Shown here piece by piece: positions 1 to 8,317 of a stretch of DNA of 64,000 bases. Position 1 is the first letter of the stretch. Each line of letters begins with the position of its first letter. The notes beneath the pieces are model-generated. The model was not told the origin of the DNA. It saw only the letters and a program-made list of their open reading frames with translations, and ran no database searches. A program made the position numbers and the translations under genes. The stretch is from JAMZMI01 sp039944535 (GTDB lineage Bacteria; Bacteroidota; Bacteroidia; Cytophagales; Cyclobacteriaceae): assembly GCA_039944535.1 (NCBI GenBank), contig JBDUYP010000023.1, positions 434,001 to 498,000 of the forward strand, in the 5' to 3' direction.

Positions 1-634
1 CCAGGGCTCCATAGTTGAGCTCGCCGAAATCCTGAATTGTTGATAGTAGCAACGTAGTAATCGCAAACAGGACTGTGGTGATAATCAACACCGGTAAGGA
101 AATACTTATCCATTTTCCGAGGGTCAGTTTCCATGTGGAAATGCCCTGACCTTTTAGCATTATCAATGTTCCTTGTTCTTTCTCTCTGGTAAAGGCATTG
201 TAGCCGGTGAGAATGATCAATAGTGGAATGATAAATAATAGGATAAAATCTGGAGTTAAATCACCAAACCGGGCCAGACCTGTCTGATCAGAAGCCGCCA
301 TGTATTGGGATTCGTTGCGCTTGTGCGACTCAAGAAATATGGAAATACCAGAGTATTTGTCAACGCCCTGATCGAGCAGGGACAAAGGATACTTGGGTTT
401 GAATGCATAAGTGCCATAATGAGCTGCCGAATGCGGATTTTTCTCATCTTGACTTACCCAGAGATTGCGAGAATTTTCCTTTGCCTTGATATGCTGCTGT
501 TGTACTGAAGTGAAGTAGTTATAGCTGAGAAATACTGACATCAATATAAGCACTGATATGATCAATATTGAAAAGCGAAACCTGCCTTCCCGAAGGTTTT
601 CTTTAAATTCTTTTAGAGCTATTTTTCTTATCAT
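1..634 (-). CDS. ABC-2 type transporter permease, C-terminus beyond left edge
   Basis: Open reading frame on the minus strand beginning MIRKIALKEFKEN and running off the left edge. An N-terminal basic stretch is followed by a membrane segment (around residues 20-35), a long extracytoplasmic loop, a second membrane segment (around 125-140), the sequence REKEQGT typical of ABC-2 permeases, and a third membrane segment. The long loop resembles permeases of the DUF3526/YhaP type. Its ATG overlaps the stop of the upstream ATPase gene by one base (TGATG), so the two are translationally coupled and form one exporter. Substrate unknown. The operator-like repeats upstream of the ATPase suggest metal-responsive control. 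Incomplete only because of the window edge. Confidence 0.85.
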   Translation of the reverse strand, partial: MIRKIALKEFKENLREGRFRFSILIISVLILMSVFLSYNYFTSVQQQHIKAKENSRNLWVSQDEKNPHSAAHYGTYAFKPKYPLSLLDQGVDKYSGISIFLESHKRNESQYMAASDQTGLARFGDLTPDFILLFIIPLLIILTGYNAFTREKEQGTLIMLKGQGISTWKLTLGKWISISLPVLIITTVLFAITTLLLSTIQDFGELNYGAL

Positions 635-1350
635 CAGTTTGCGGATTTGAGAGGTTTCATGGTATTCAAATACAATTCCTCAAGCTCTGATATAGAGATG
701 GAATCAGCAGCGAACTGATGAATAAGTGACCCTTCTCGCATGATTCCAATATGAGTGCCGGTTTCTTTTGCTCGGAATAAATCATGGGTTGCCATCAAGG
801 TTGCCACTCCATTTTCCTTCATGCTCTCAAGAAGTTCGGAGAACTCGTTACTGGCCTGCGGGTCTAGCCCAGATGTTGGTTCATCCAGCAAAAGGGCTTT
901 GGCTTCCCTGGCTCTGGCTAGTGCTATTCCTACTTTTTGCCGCATCCCTTTAGAGTAGCTATTTACGCGCTTGTCTATAAAGTTCGCTTGTAATCCAGAC
1001 TGTTTCAATAGTTCCTCGAGCTGCTCTTTTCCATAGTTTTTGCCACCTAATCCGCAGAAGTAGTCTAAATTTTCCAAGCCTGTGAGGTTAGGATAGAGCA
1101 TTAGGTTTTCGGGAATATATGCGAGCTGCTTCTTAGAAGCAGTAGGTTCTTCTGCCACGTCCAGACCATTGATTACAGCCTGTCCCGAACTCGGATGAAT
1201 GAACCCCATAAAAAGGTTGATAGTGGTGGTTTTGCCAGCACCATTTGCGCCAAGAAGGCAGAATACCTCCCCGGCACCCACTTGCAGGTTTAGGCCATTG
1301 AGAGCTTTATGCTCTCCATATTTTTTTGTTAGGTTGATAGCTTTCAGCAT
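634..1350 (-). CDS. ABC transporter ATP-binding protein
   Basis: 238-aa ATPase subunit of an ABC exporter. Walker A GANGAGKTT lies near residue 35, the signature is the variant SKGMRQK near 133, Walker B ALLLDEPTSG follows, and the H-loop histidine is in MATHD. Length and motifs fit CcmA/NosF-like single-domain ATPases that energise ABC-2 permeases. It is followed immediately, with a 1-base overlap, by the permease gene. The upstream region contains two or three copies of a TGCAA-N5-TTGCA inverted repeat at the place expected for the promoter, so the operon is probably repressed by a Fur/Zur-family protein. Substrate not determinable from sequence. Confidence 0.93.
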   Translation of the reverse strand: MLKAINLTKKYGEHKALNGLNLQVGAGEVFCLLGANGAGKTTTINLFMGFIHPSSGQAVINGLDVAEEPTASKKQLAYIPENLMLYPNLTGLENLDYFCGLGGKNYGKEQLEELLKQSGLQANFIDKRVNSYSKGMRQKVGIALARAREAKALLLDEPTSGLDPQASNEFSELLESMKENGVATLMATHDLFRAKETGTHIGIMREGSLIHQFAADSISISELEELYLNTMKPLKSAN

Positions 1351-1387
1351 GAATTTGGTTTATTGGTTCTGGAAGGCTGTTTGATTT

Positions 1388-1441
1388 CGCAACATTATTG
1401 CAATTCTATTGCTTAGATATAGATGATGCAATTCTATTGCA
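1388..1441 (-). promoter_or_regulatory. Tandem Zur/Fur-like operators over the ABC promoter
   Basis: Two 15-bp inverted repeats, TGCAATTCTATTGCT (1399-1413) and TGCAATTCTATTGCA (1427-1441), lie 28 bp apart centre to centre. A third overlapping copy, CGCAACATTATTGCA, is at 1388-1402. Read on the minus strand, each main box contains TAGAATTG, similar to the Bacteroidota -7 element. An upstream TTGC is 19 nt away, like a -33 element, so the boxes coincide with the promoter. The same TGCAA-N5-TTGCA architecture occurs upstream of the MerC-like gene. Binding by a metal-responsive Fur-family protein is inferred. Confidence 0.6.
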
Positions 1442-1561
1442 TTAAATTATATGAGTGGTGCGTCACTCCCGGTTGCTGCAATTAATGTTTGAATTATGGG
1501 CCGGTTCTGAAATCGGTTCATGTAGGAAATATAAGAGTAGAATACTACTGGTGCTACCGCA

Positions 1562-1605
1562 ACAAATGCACTTTCGGCAATGCCGGAAGTGCAGTAACGA
1601 TTTGT
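1562..1605. other. Hairpin downstream of the COG0523 GTPase gene
   Basis: Inverted repeat GCACTTTCGGC/GCCGGAAGTGC (1568-1592, one mismatch, loop AAT) is nested inside acaaat/atttgt. It lies about 45 bp past the stop of the minus-strand GTPase gene. There is no U-tract, so it is either an unusual terminator, an mRNA 3' stabiliser or an intergenic repeat. The rest of the gap between the ABC ATPase gene and the GTPase gene (1442-1647) shows no convincing gene. Confidence 0.4.
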
Positions 1606-1647
1606 TTTGGAACCCGCGGTATGAGCGTGAGTATTAGGCCGGGAAAT

Positions 1648-2871
1648 TTATATTGGCCAATTATCGTCAAAACCATTTCCAGCTTCCATTCCAGCAATTT
1701 CATAATCACGGAGCAAGCAGTTGTCCAGGTCTGAGGTGATTTTTTCTTTGTTCATGTCCTGACCGATAAAAACAAGTTCGTTCATTCTATCTCCCCATTG
1801 CTGATCCCATTTTTTCTGAATTTCCGCCTGATTTTCCAGATACGCTTCGCTCATCGCGCGCTGCTTCATGGGTACGCTTGCCCACCACCGGCCGTACAGT
1901 TCGGCTTTGAGTGATCCTCCTGCCTGACTCCATAGTATAGCTTTGTCCGGTCTGGAGGCTAACCAGAATATACCCTTGCTTCGAACAATTGTGGTAGGAA
2001 AATGCTCACTTATATACTTTAAAAATCGCTGAGGGTGAAAGGGCTTGTTGTTTCGGTAAACAAAAGAACCGATTCCATACTCTTCTGTTTCTGGAGAGTG
2101 ACCTATCCCATTTTGCGCCAGTTCCAGTTCTTTTTGCCATCCTGCAGACTGCTCTGCTATTTCGTAATCAAAAAGACCGGTGTTCAAAATTTCCTTCGGA
2201 TCTATTTGGCTATGTGAGGTTCGTATGGTTTTGGCCGATGGATTTAACTTTTTCAATGTGCTCTCCAATAATCCTAGCTGTGTTTCAGTGACCAAATCAG
2301 ACTTGTTCAGGATGATGACATTGGCGAATTCTACCTGATCCGTCAGCAGGTTAACAATGGAGCGTTGATCTTCGGTATCGTCTGTCATATCACGCTCCAA
2401 AATGGTGTCAGCACTTCCAAAATCCTTAAAGAAATTGAGGGCGTCCACTACCGTGACCATTGTGTCGAGCCTACTCACTTTTGTCAAGTCATATAGCTCA
2501 TCGCCTGTGGCAAAAGAGAAAGTTTGTGCCACTGGTATGGGCTCTGAGATGCCAGTGCTTTCTATGAGTAGGTAGTCGAACTTCCCCATCTTTGCCAGTT
2601 TTTCTACCTCGATCATCAGGTCTTCTCGAAGTGTGCAGCAGATGCAGCCATTGCTCATCTCCACGAGCTTTTCATCCGTTCGGGAGAGTTTGGTGCCATT
2701 GGCGACTAGTTTTTCATCGATATTCACTTCACTCATGTCATTCACAATTACGGCTACTTTCAGACCCTGCCGGTTATTGAGAATGTGATTGAGCAGGGTT
2801 GTTTTACCAGCGCCCAGAAAACCGCTAAGGACGGTGACTGGTAACTTCTTTTTTTTGTTAAACAGGTTCAT
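1648..2871 (-). CDS. COG0523/CobW-family GTPase, putative zinc metallochaperone (YciC/ZigA-like)
   Basis: 407-aa G3E GTPase. Walker A GFLGAGKTTLL is near residue 20, the metal-binding GCICC motif (CxCC) near 76, the Mg/Walker B region is ESTGISEP, and the guanine-specificity motif is NKSD near 190. The C-terminal half is the CobW_C domain. Length and motif set match the COG0523 subgroup induced by zinc limitation that transfers metal to client proteins. It is cytoplasmic. It lies on the same strand as the MerC-like and secreted CxxC genes, and a 234-bp gap separates it from them. No TGCAA-N5-TTGCA box was found in that gap, so it may be read from the upstream operator-controlled promoter. Specificity for zinc over cobalt or iron is inferred from subfamily and context. 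Confidence 0.92.
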   Translation of the reverse strand: MNLFNKKKKLPVTVLSGFLGAGKTTLLNHILNNRQGLKVAVIVNDMSEVNIDEKLVANGTKLSRTDEKLVEMSNGCICCTLREDLMIEVEKLAKMGKFDYLLIESTGISEPIPVAQTFSFATGDELYDLTKVSRLDTMVTVVDALNFFKDFGSADTILERDMTDDTEDQRSIVNLLTDQVEFANVIILNKSDLVTETQLGLLESTLKKLNPSAKTIRTSHSQIDPKEILNTGLFDYEIAEQSAGWQKELELAQNGIGHSPETEEYGIGSFVYRNNKPFHPQRFLKYISEHFPTTIVRSKGIFWLASRPDKAILWSQAGGSLKAELYGRWWASVPMKQRAMSEAYLENQAEIQKKWDQQWGDRMNELVFIGQDMNKEKITSDLDNCLLRDYEIAGMEAGNGFDDNWPI

Positions 2872-3105
2872 TTGAGTTTCGTTTTTGTATTTATTGAATT
2901 TGTAAGGCTGATATTTCTTTTATGGAGTTGGATTACGCGCCCCAGCGTAATTGTCGAACTTTCATAGATATTTCTAAACTCTTGTGTTGCTATGGTATGA
3001 GTGTGTTCAGATGGAATTAAAGATTGGCCGAGATAGACAGTTGCCTCTTGTTGTATTTTTGCGCCAGAACGAGAACAGGAGAGGGGAGACAAAAAACAAC
3101 ATATA

Positions 3106-3531
3106 TTAATCGTTCCATGTTACGAGTTTGGCGTTTGTCACGATGAATACCAGGTGTTCAAAATCGTCTTGATTCAGATTGAGCGTACCCTCTACGGTTA
3201 CGATTTCATCAGGATGTAATTCAATGGGTTTATTAGAAAAGTAAACTTCCGCAACGGACTCTAAACCCGCTCCACCACAGAAAAAGCATGAGGAATAGGG
3301 AAACCTGGATAGAATTATACCATTTGGGTTCTTTAGTTCGAACGGTAAATAATATCCTTTGATCTTAATCGGTTTACCATTCTGACTTAGCAATTGTGAT
3401 CCGAAAGTTGGGAGATCTATTATTGCTTCTAACTCGCTATTGTACGAATTGCTAAACGTCACATCGTTCAGAGCTTCCCAGCCAGAAGGTTGAACCCTAA
3501 GTAATACAGCAAATAGAAAGCAGATCATCAT
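3106..3531 (-). CDS. Secreted DUF3299-like protein with CxxC motif
   Basis: 141-aa protein with a short hydrophobic N-terminus, probably a signal peptide. The conserved-looking core GKPIKIKGYYLPF is followed by SRFPYSSCFFCGGAG, a CxxC in a glycine-rich context, then an OB-like beta region (ETVEG-type turns). The pattern resembles periplasmic DUF3299-type proteins found in metal-homeostasis loci. The gene starts inside the stop of the MerC-like gene (4-bp overlap, TGATGATC), so the two are co-translated. Context suggests metal handling in the cell envelope. Biochemical role unknown. Confidence 0.65.
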   Translation of the reverse strand: MMICFLFAVLLRVQPSGWEALNDVTFSNSYNSELEAIIDLPTFGSQLLSQNGKPIKIKGYYLPFELKNPNGIILSRFPYSSCFFCGGAGLESVAEVYFSNKPIELHPDEIVTVEGTLNLNQDDFEHLVFIVTNAKLVTWND

Positions 3532-3893
3532 TTTGAAAATTTGAAACTCAAATTTTCAAAATGAGCATACGCCATTAGAACACCCCCAAGAAGCGAGAAT
3601 GATATTTTTGGAGCTATTAGTTGAATAGATTCGGACTGTATGACCAAGAAAAGTCCAGAAAGGAACAAGACCAGTACGTAGGCTTTTTTATGCTTGAGTA
3701 AAGCGGGTAAGATGGCCATTGCGCCCATAACAACGGCTATACTGAAAAGAAGCCATTCTAAAATGGGATTATGAAGCAGCGAGAATAGTTTTAGGTGTCC
3801 TGCATTGAGCAGTACTAAAGGAGTGATTGAGCAGTGAATGGCGCAAAACCCCGAGGCACAAATTCCCACTTTGTCTAGATTAATTGGTGTCAT
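3528..3893 (-). CDS. MerC-domain membrane protein
   Basis: About 121 aa from the ATG. It begins MTPINLDKVGICASGFCAIH, and the paired cysteines followed by a histidine in CASGFCAIHC near the start of the first membrane segment are typical of MerC-like proteins. Four hydrophobic segments follow. A TTG 21 bases upstream is in frame but lies within the operator-like repeat and the expected leader, so the ATG at 3893 is preferred. Bacteroidota MerC-domain proteins often sit in zinc- or iron-regulated loci rather than mercury operons. The neighbouring COG0523 GTPase and operators point to transition-metal homeostasis. Confidence 0.8.
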   Translation of the reverse strand: MTPINLDKVGICASGFCAIHCSITPLVLLNAGHLKLFSLLHNPILEWLLFSIAVVMGAMAILPALLKHKKAYVLVLFLSGLFLVIQSESIQLIAPKISFSLLGGVLMAYAHFENLSFKFSK

Positions 3894-3898
3894 ATAAA

Positions 3899-3951
3899 TG
3901 CAATGTTGTTGCAAATATAGAGTTAAAATTTATTTACGCAATAAAGTTGCA
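3899..3951 (-). promoter_or_regulatory. Promoter with paired Zur/Fur-like operators (MerC operon)
   Basis: On the minus strand a -7 element TATATTTG is present (plus-strand 3912-3919). One operator, TGCAATGTTGTTGCA (3899-3913), touches the -7 element. The second, CGCAATAAAGTTGCA (3937-3951), covers the expected -33 region. Both share the TGCAA-N5-TTGCA design of the boxes at 1388-1441. Centres are 38 bp apart here and 28 bp there, one helical turn of difference, which fits cooperative dimers on the same DNA face. Repression by occlusion is inferred. Confidence 0.65.
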
Positions 3952-3996
3952 TAAATAGAGTGTTTGTCTAAAAACGGCCGTCTTGAAAGAGTAGAG

Positions 3997-4464
3997 CTAT
4001 TCGTAGATATTATACAGGCAATCAAAGTGACACTGAAAGTAGAGTTTGGTGATTTCACGTTCCAGGTCATCGGGGAGCTCTAGTAGTACCACGTTCATGT
4101 GCTTCATATCTTCCAGAGCTTCATTGACCGTATAGAGCGTGTTGTTTGCTGATTTGATATTGGCCATCGTGTGAGCCAATTTGCGCTGATATTTACTTGA
4201 CCCTTTGAATTGCTGTAAGATGCGATGAAGGACATTGGACGACTCGTCGATATAAACCGGTTTGCCGTTCTCCAACAAAATGTAGATTCCTTTAAAATCG
4301 TAAATGCGGCCAAGCTTTTTGAGTATGGTTTTTAGTCCAATTCCTGACTGGTAGAACAAGCCGGTTTGCAGCGGGTTTTCGGCCAATACCTCATATATTT
4401 TCAGTTGTCTGGGCAGGTTATTCTTTACTATTCTGTCGAATCTGTTTTTGAGGATTTTAGACAT
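3997..4464 (-). CDS. GIY-YIG nuclease-like protein
   Basis: 155-aa cytoplasmic protein. The segment KGIYILLENGKPVYIDES near residue 78 matches the GIY...YIG core of the GIY-YIG nuclease fold, with the second triad degenerated to YID. The following NVLHRILQQF matches the helix that carries the catalytic arginine (HRI). The N-terminal 70 residues are helical and unassigned. Function may be a structure-specific nuclease or a non-catalytic relative, since the usual glycine of YIG is replaced. It stands alone between the metal operon and the desaturase gene. Confidence 0.65.
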   Translation of the reverse strand: MSKILKNRFDRIVKNNLPRQLKIYEVLAENPLQTGLFYQSGIGLKTILKKLGRIYDFKGIYILLENGKPVYIDESSNVLHRILQQFKGSSKYQRKLAHTMANIKSANNTLYTVNEALEDMKHMNVVLLELPDDLEREITKLYFQCHFDCLYNIYE

Positions 4465-4535
4465 GGCTCTGTGGAGGGTTGAGTTTAAATAACTACTCTG
4501 AGCGAATTCTGTTTGTAGGAGGGGTTTTGACTAGC

Positions 4536-4577
4536 AAAAAAAAAGGTCATTCCGCCGGAGCGAAATGACCTTTTTTT
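4536..4577 (-). terminator. Rho-independent terminator of the desaturase gene
   Basis: A stem AAAGGTCATT(t/c)CG with loop ccggag, flanked by A-runs on one side and T-runs on the other, begins 17 bp past the desaturase stop. The A/T runs make it bidirectional in form. Confidence 0.85.
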
Positions 4578-4593
4578 ATGACTTTGAGAGCTT

Positions 4594-5718
4594 TTAGGCT
4601 ACCGCTAATTTTTGTTTCTTTTTCTTGTCGTAGCTTCCTGTTCCCAGGGAGTTGAGCAAGGAGAAGTGGCTTTTTAGAGCACCGTAGAAGGTTTTGTGCT
4701 CGTAATATGGCACATCAAATTCTGCTGCTGTTTCCTTCACTATTGGGGCTATATCCCTATAATGCACGTGACAAATATTTGGGAAGAGGTGATGCTCCAC
4801 CTGATAATTTAGTCCACCAATCAACCATGAAAATAATCTGCTTTTGTTAGCAAAATTGGCAGTGGTACGCATCTGATGAATGGCCCAGTTGTTCTCTACG
4901 CTACCCGTTTCATCTGTGACATAAAAGTTAGTTTCCTCTATGACGTGAGCCGGTTGGAATATCAAAGCGAGCGTAAGGCCGCAAATGAAATGCATCAAAA
5001 GGAACCCAAGTACTGTCTGATACCATGGTATCGGCACGATGGCTATTGGCAGTGCGATGAAAAGACCCACGTACCATATTTTATTGATGATAACATGGGT
5101 AAGTGCTTTTTTGAAGGTCAAACCCTGACCTTTCAAAAGGTTCTTCTTTTTGTATCGCACCAGCTGCATGAAGTCTTTGGCTGAAAACCAGTAAACGGTC
5201 ATCAATCCATACAAAAATGGCGCATAAAATGCTTGAAATTGAAAAATGCTTTTGCGCTCTTGATTTGGACTGAACCTCATGATTCCTTTATCAATGTCTT
5301 CATCATGCTCGTGCACGTTGGTGTAAGAGTGGTGAAGGACATTGTGCTGTATTTTCCAGTTGGTAGGGTAGCCGCCAATGAAGTTGAGCAAAAAGCCCAT
5401 GGCGTTGTTTACCTTCTGGTTTTTAGAATATGATCCGTGGTTGGCGTCATGCATGATCGATAGACCTATGCCGGACATGCCCAATCCCATCAGTGCCCAC
5501 ATGGCTATGATAGGCCAGGTGCCGCTCACTACTTGTGTCACAATCAGGGTGAATGGAACAAAATATAGCAATATCATGAAAGCTGTTTTCAGCTTCATAT
5601 TGAGGTTGCCATATCTGGTAATGTTGTTGTCTTTGAAATGTTGATTTACTCTTGTTCTTAGCTCGTTGAAAAATTCTGGTCGATCTTGTGCATTGAACTT
5701 TACATGGTTTGCACTCAT
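4594..5718 (-). CDS. Membrane fatty-acid (acyl-lipid) desaturase
   Basis: 374-aa integral membrane di-iron desaturase. The three histidine boxes are present: HDANH near residue 92, HNVLHHSY near 125 (HxxxHH) and QVEHHLFP near 310 (QxxHH). About four membrane segments lie between them. The QxxHH third box, where the first histidine is glutamine, is typical of the DesA3/front-end-type family. Likely inserts double bonds in membrane lipid acyl chains, oxygen-dependent. Monocistronic with its own terminator; the 226-bp region upstream contains no gene. Confidence 0.92.
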   Translation of the reverse strand: MSANHVKFNAQDRPEFFNELRTRVNQHFKDNNITRYGNLNMKLKTAFMILLYFVPFTLIVTQVVSGTWPIIAMWALMGLGMSGIGLSIMHDANHGSYSKNQKVNNAMGFLLNFIGGYPTNWKIQHNVLHHSYTNVHEHDEDIDKGIMRFSPNQERKSIFQFQAFYAPFLYGLMTVYWFSAKDFMQLVRYKKKNLLKGQGLTFKKALTHVIINKIWYVGLFIALPIAIVPIPWYQTVLGFLLMHFICGLTLALIFQPAHVIEETNFYVTDETGSVENNWAIHQMRTTANFANKSRLFSWLIGGLNYQVEHHLFPNICHVHYRDIAPIVKETAAEFDVPYYEHKTFYGALKSHFSLLNSLGTGSYDKKKKQKLAVA

Positions 5719-5899
5719 TAGGTAACTTTATTTATTAAAAACGACAAGATAACTCTAAAAAAGTCGCTACAGGACATTTTTGAAGGTTTTATGATTAAAA
5801 TCAGTTAAATAAATACAAGTCCTAAATCAGAAAACAGAGCTTTTCACTTACCGTTTTTGAGGTCATTTTAATCAAAAAATTAACCAAAAGGTCATAAAA

Positions 5900-5925
5900 A
5901 AACCCAACCGGAATTGGCTGGGTTT
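5900..5925 (-). terminator. Terminator of pgk
   Basis: Inverted repeat AAACCCAACC/GGCTGGGTTT with loop ggaatt, about 20 bp past the pgk stop, with an A-run that becomes the U-tract on the minus strand. Confidence 0.8.
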
Positions 5926-5944
5926 GGAATCATTTTCGATCGAC

Positions 5945-7132
5945 TTATGCTTCAAGAGCCGCAACCCCTGGAAGCACTTTTCCTTCCATATATTCTAGTA
6001 GTGCACCACCGCCTGTAGAGACATAGCTCACATCATCGCCATAACCAAGGTTATTGACAGCAGACGCAGAGTCGCCACCTCCAATAAGTGAGAAGCCACC
6101 GGCTTTGGTTGCTTTCACAACAGCTTCGGCAATAGCGTCGGTTCCTTTGGCAAATTTCGGAAATTCGAATACACCCATAGGGCCATTCCAAAGTACGGTT
6201 TTCGACTCGGCAATGACACCAGCAAAAATCTTAATTGTTTCTGGTCCGATATCAAGGCCTTCCCAGTCGTCAGGAATTTGCCCCTCTTTTACCGTTTGAC
6301 TGTTGGCATCTTTGCTGAAGTCATCAGCAATTACTGTATCAACAGGCAAGTAAAGTTTCACACCTTTCTCAGCTGCTTTTTTCTCAATCTCTTTGGTCAA
6401 ATCCATTTTGTCAGCTTCCAAAAGGGACTTGCCGATTTTACCGCCTTTTGCTTTTGAGAATGTGTAAGACATTCCACCGCCGATAATCAGGTTGTCAACA
6501 TTGTCGAGCAGCTTTTCGATAATCAAAATTTTATCTGAGATTTTAGCGCCTCCCATGATGGCCGTGAATGGTCTTTCTGCTCCACCTAATACTTTTTTGG
6601 CATTCTCGAGCTCTTGTTGCATCACATAGCCACAGCATTTGTCTTCAAAGAATTTGGCCGCAATGGTGGTGGATGCATGGGCTCTGTGAGCCGTGCCAAA
6701 AGCATCGTTTACGTAGATATCACCCAGTTTGGCGAGCTTTTCTGCAAACGCTTCATCGCCTTTGGTTTCTTCGGAGTAGAACCGCACATTTTCTAAAAGG
6801 AGAACTTGTCCATTTCCAAGATTTTTGGCTTTCTCTGCAGCCTCTTCGCCTACACAGTCATTGGCAAAGTCAACCTGTACACCTAGTTTTTCACTCAGGT
6901 TGGGGATGATGTGGCGAAGTGAAAATTTATCTTCAGGGCCTGTTTTGGGTCTTCCCAAATGGCTCATGAGTATAGCTGCTCCACCTTCATCGATGATTTT
7001 TTTTATCGTTGGGATGGCGGCTTTTATTCTGGTCTCGTCTGTTACTTCCTGTTTTTCATTCAAAGGGACATTGAAATCCACTCTGATGATAGCTTTTCTA
7101 TTTCTAAAGCTGAAATCGTCTATCGTTCTCAT
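5945..7132 (-). CDS. pgk: Phosphoglycerate kinase
   Basis: 395-aa cytoplasmic glycolytic enzyme converting 1,3-bisphosphoglycerate and ADP to 3-phosphoglycerate and ATP. Visible motifs are the substrate-binding RVDFNVPLN near residue 20, SHLGRP near 60, VNDAFGTAHRAHAS near 140-155, the hinge region NGPMGVFE and the nucleotide-binding GGGDSA near 350. Length is exactly that of bacterial Pgk. It begins MRTIDDF at an ATG preceded by a Bacteroidota-type -7 box. It is a single gene with its own terminator; the Sua5-type gene downstream is on the same strand. Confidence 0.98.
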   Translation of the reverse strand: MRTIDDFSFRNRKAIIRVDFNVPLNEKQEVTDETRIKAAIPTIKKIIDEGGAAILMSHLGRPKTGPEDKFSLRHIIPNLSEKLGVQVDFANDCVGEEAAEKAKNLGNGQVLLLENVRFYSEETKGDEAFAEKLAKLGDIYVNDAFGTAHRAHASTTIAAKFFEDKCCGYVMQQELENAKKVLGGAERPFTAIMGGAKISDKILIIEKLLDNVDNLIIGGGMSYTFSKAKGGKIGKSLLEADKMDLTKEIEKKAAEKGVKLYLPVDTVIADDFSKDANSQTVKEGQIPDDWEGLDIGPETIKIFAGVIAESKTVLWNGPMGVFEFPKFAKGTDAIAEAVVKATKAGGFSLIGGGDSASAVNNLGYGDDVSYVSTGGGALLEYMEGKVLPGVAALEA

Positions 7133-7158
7133 ATATGTACTATTAACTTATTCGAAGG

Positions 7159-7166
7159 CAAAAATA
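7159..7166 (-). promoter_or_regulatory. Possible -7 element of the pgk promoter
   Basis: Minus-strand TATTTTTG fits TAnnTTTG and lies 27 bp upstream of the pgk ATG. No clear -33 TTTG is seen at the expected spacing. Confidence 0.35.
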
Positions 7167-7272
7167 ACGCAAAAGGGGTCGATTGGATTGATTTGCAGAG
7201 ACTTATCTGCACCTCTTAGCGAAATTCGGCTGCTAAAGTGATTGATCTTGATGAAAATGCAAAGGATATTGG

Positions 7273-8235
7273 TCAGTATCTTACTGATGCACGCTGCAAC
7301 CTGTCGTTGATGGCTCGCCCTAACCCTTCTTCAGGAAATATTTCGGTAATAATCAGGTCAACTTCGGGTGCATCCATTTCGCGCAAAGCAGAGAATATGC
7401 CCTGTGCCGCATGGTCCAAATTACCCGAGCTTGATAGAATTATTTGCTTCGCTGGTTGAGAGCTAGAAAAGTCCTCTGAAAAGCTGATGATCCCAATTCG
7501 TTTGGATTGATGTCTTTTTATCAACTCGCTGATATCTCCAATAATGACGGGTTTGCCGGGTGCATAGTGAGACTTGAGCATGCCGGGAGCTACAGGGTTT
7601 GAACTTTTGTTTAGGCTGATCTGCACCGTGCCAACCAGTTGTTCTATTTCTTCTATTGATTTTCCTCCCAAACGAAAAACTGACGGACGATCATTGTCGT
7701 CGAAACCAATGATGGTGGACTCCACTCCAATGTGACACGCTCCGCCATCTAGTACGTATGGAATCTGATCTCCCAGCTGCTGGTTGACATGCTGCGCTGT
7801 GGTAGGGGAGACGTAACCAAAAGGGTTTGCGCTAGGAGCTGCAAGTGGAAAATCAAGCTGTGAAAGGAGTGAAAGGGTCAGTTCGTGATTTGGGATCCTC
7901 ACAGCTACAGTGTCAAGCCCCGAAGTGATCAGGTCAGGAATGACCGCCTTTTTTTTCAGCAATATGGTCAGCGGTCCTGGCCAAAATGTATTCGCCAGCT
8001 TGAGGGCCTTTTCTGGAATATACTCCACATATTGTTTTACAGAATCAATCGAGTGTGTGTGCAGAATCAGGGGGTCAAATTTGGGCCTGTTTTTGACTTT
8101 GAAAATATTCAGCACCGCCTCTTCGTTGAGCGCATTTGCAGCCAGCCCATAGACTGTTTCGGTGGGGATACCAACCAGAGATCCCTCCGAGAGGAACCGC
8201 TTCGCCTGTGATATGTCTGTACCGATTATGGCCAT
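7273..8235 (-). CDS. tsaC: L-threonylcarbamoyladenylate synthase (long, Sua5-type)
   Basis: About 320 aa. The N-terminal YrdC domain carries GIPTETVYGLAA near residue 23 and KxRP (KNRP) near 46, with the PSAN motif (AAPSANPFG) near 135. The C-terminal third is the Sua5 extension, joined by a linker containing APGMLKSHYAPG. The enzyme makes threonylcarbamoyl-AMP from threonine, bicarbonate and ATP for tRNA t6A37. An in-frame TTG 18 bases upstream exists, but the ATG giving MAIIGTD is preferred. Cytoplasmic, essential-type gene. Confidence 0.93.
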   Translation of the reverse strand: MAIIGTDISQAKRFLSEGSLVGIPTETVYGLAANALNEEAVLNIFKVKNRPKFDPLILHTHSIDSVKQYVEYIPEKALKLANTFWPGPLTILLKKKAVIPDLITSGLDTVAVRIPNHELTLSLLSQLDFPLAAPSANPFGYVSPTTAQHVNQQLGDQIPYVLDGGACHIGVESTIIGFDDNDRPSVFRLGGKSIEEIEQLVGTVQISLNKSSNPVAPGMLKSHYAPGKPVIIGDISELIKRHQSKRIGIISFSEDFSSSQPAKQIILSSSGNLDHAAQGIFSALREMDAPEVDLIITEIFPEEGLGRAINDRLQRASVRY

Positions 8236-8317
8236 CTTCAAAATTTTCCACAATATTCAGAAAAAAACACCAAAACCTTCAGGCTAACTTTATATTTACA
8301 GGCAAACAATCAAAGCC

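Noticed and set aside
1455..1734. Two short plus-strand frames in the ABC/GTPase gap
   Set aside because: They overlap the GTPase 3' end and a hairpin, share no family pattern, and look like chance frames.
2868..3092. Minus-strand 74-codon frame overlapping the GTPase start
   Set aside because: No recognisable domain, odd composition, and it lies where a leader is expected; more likely non-coding.
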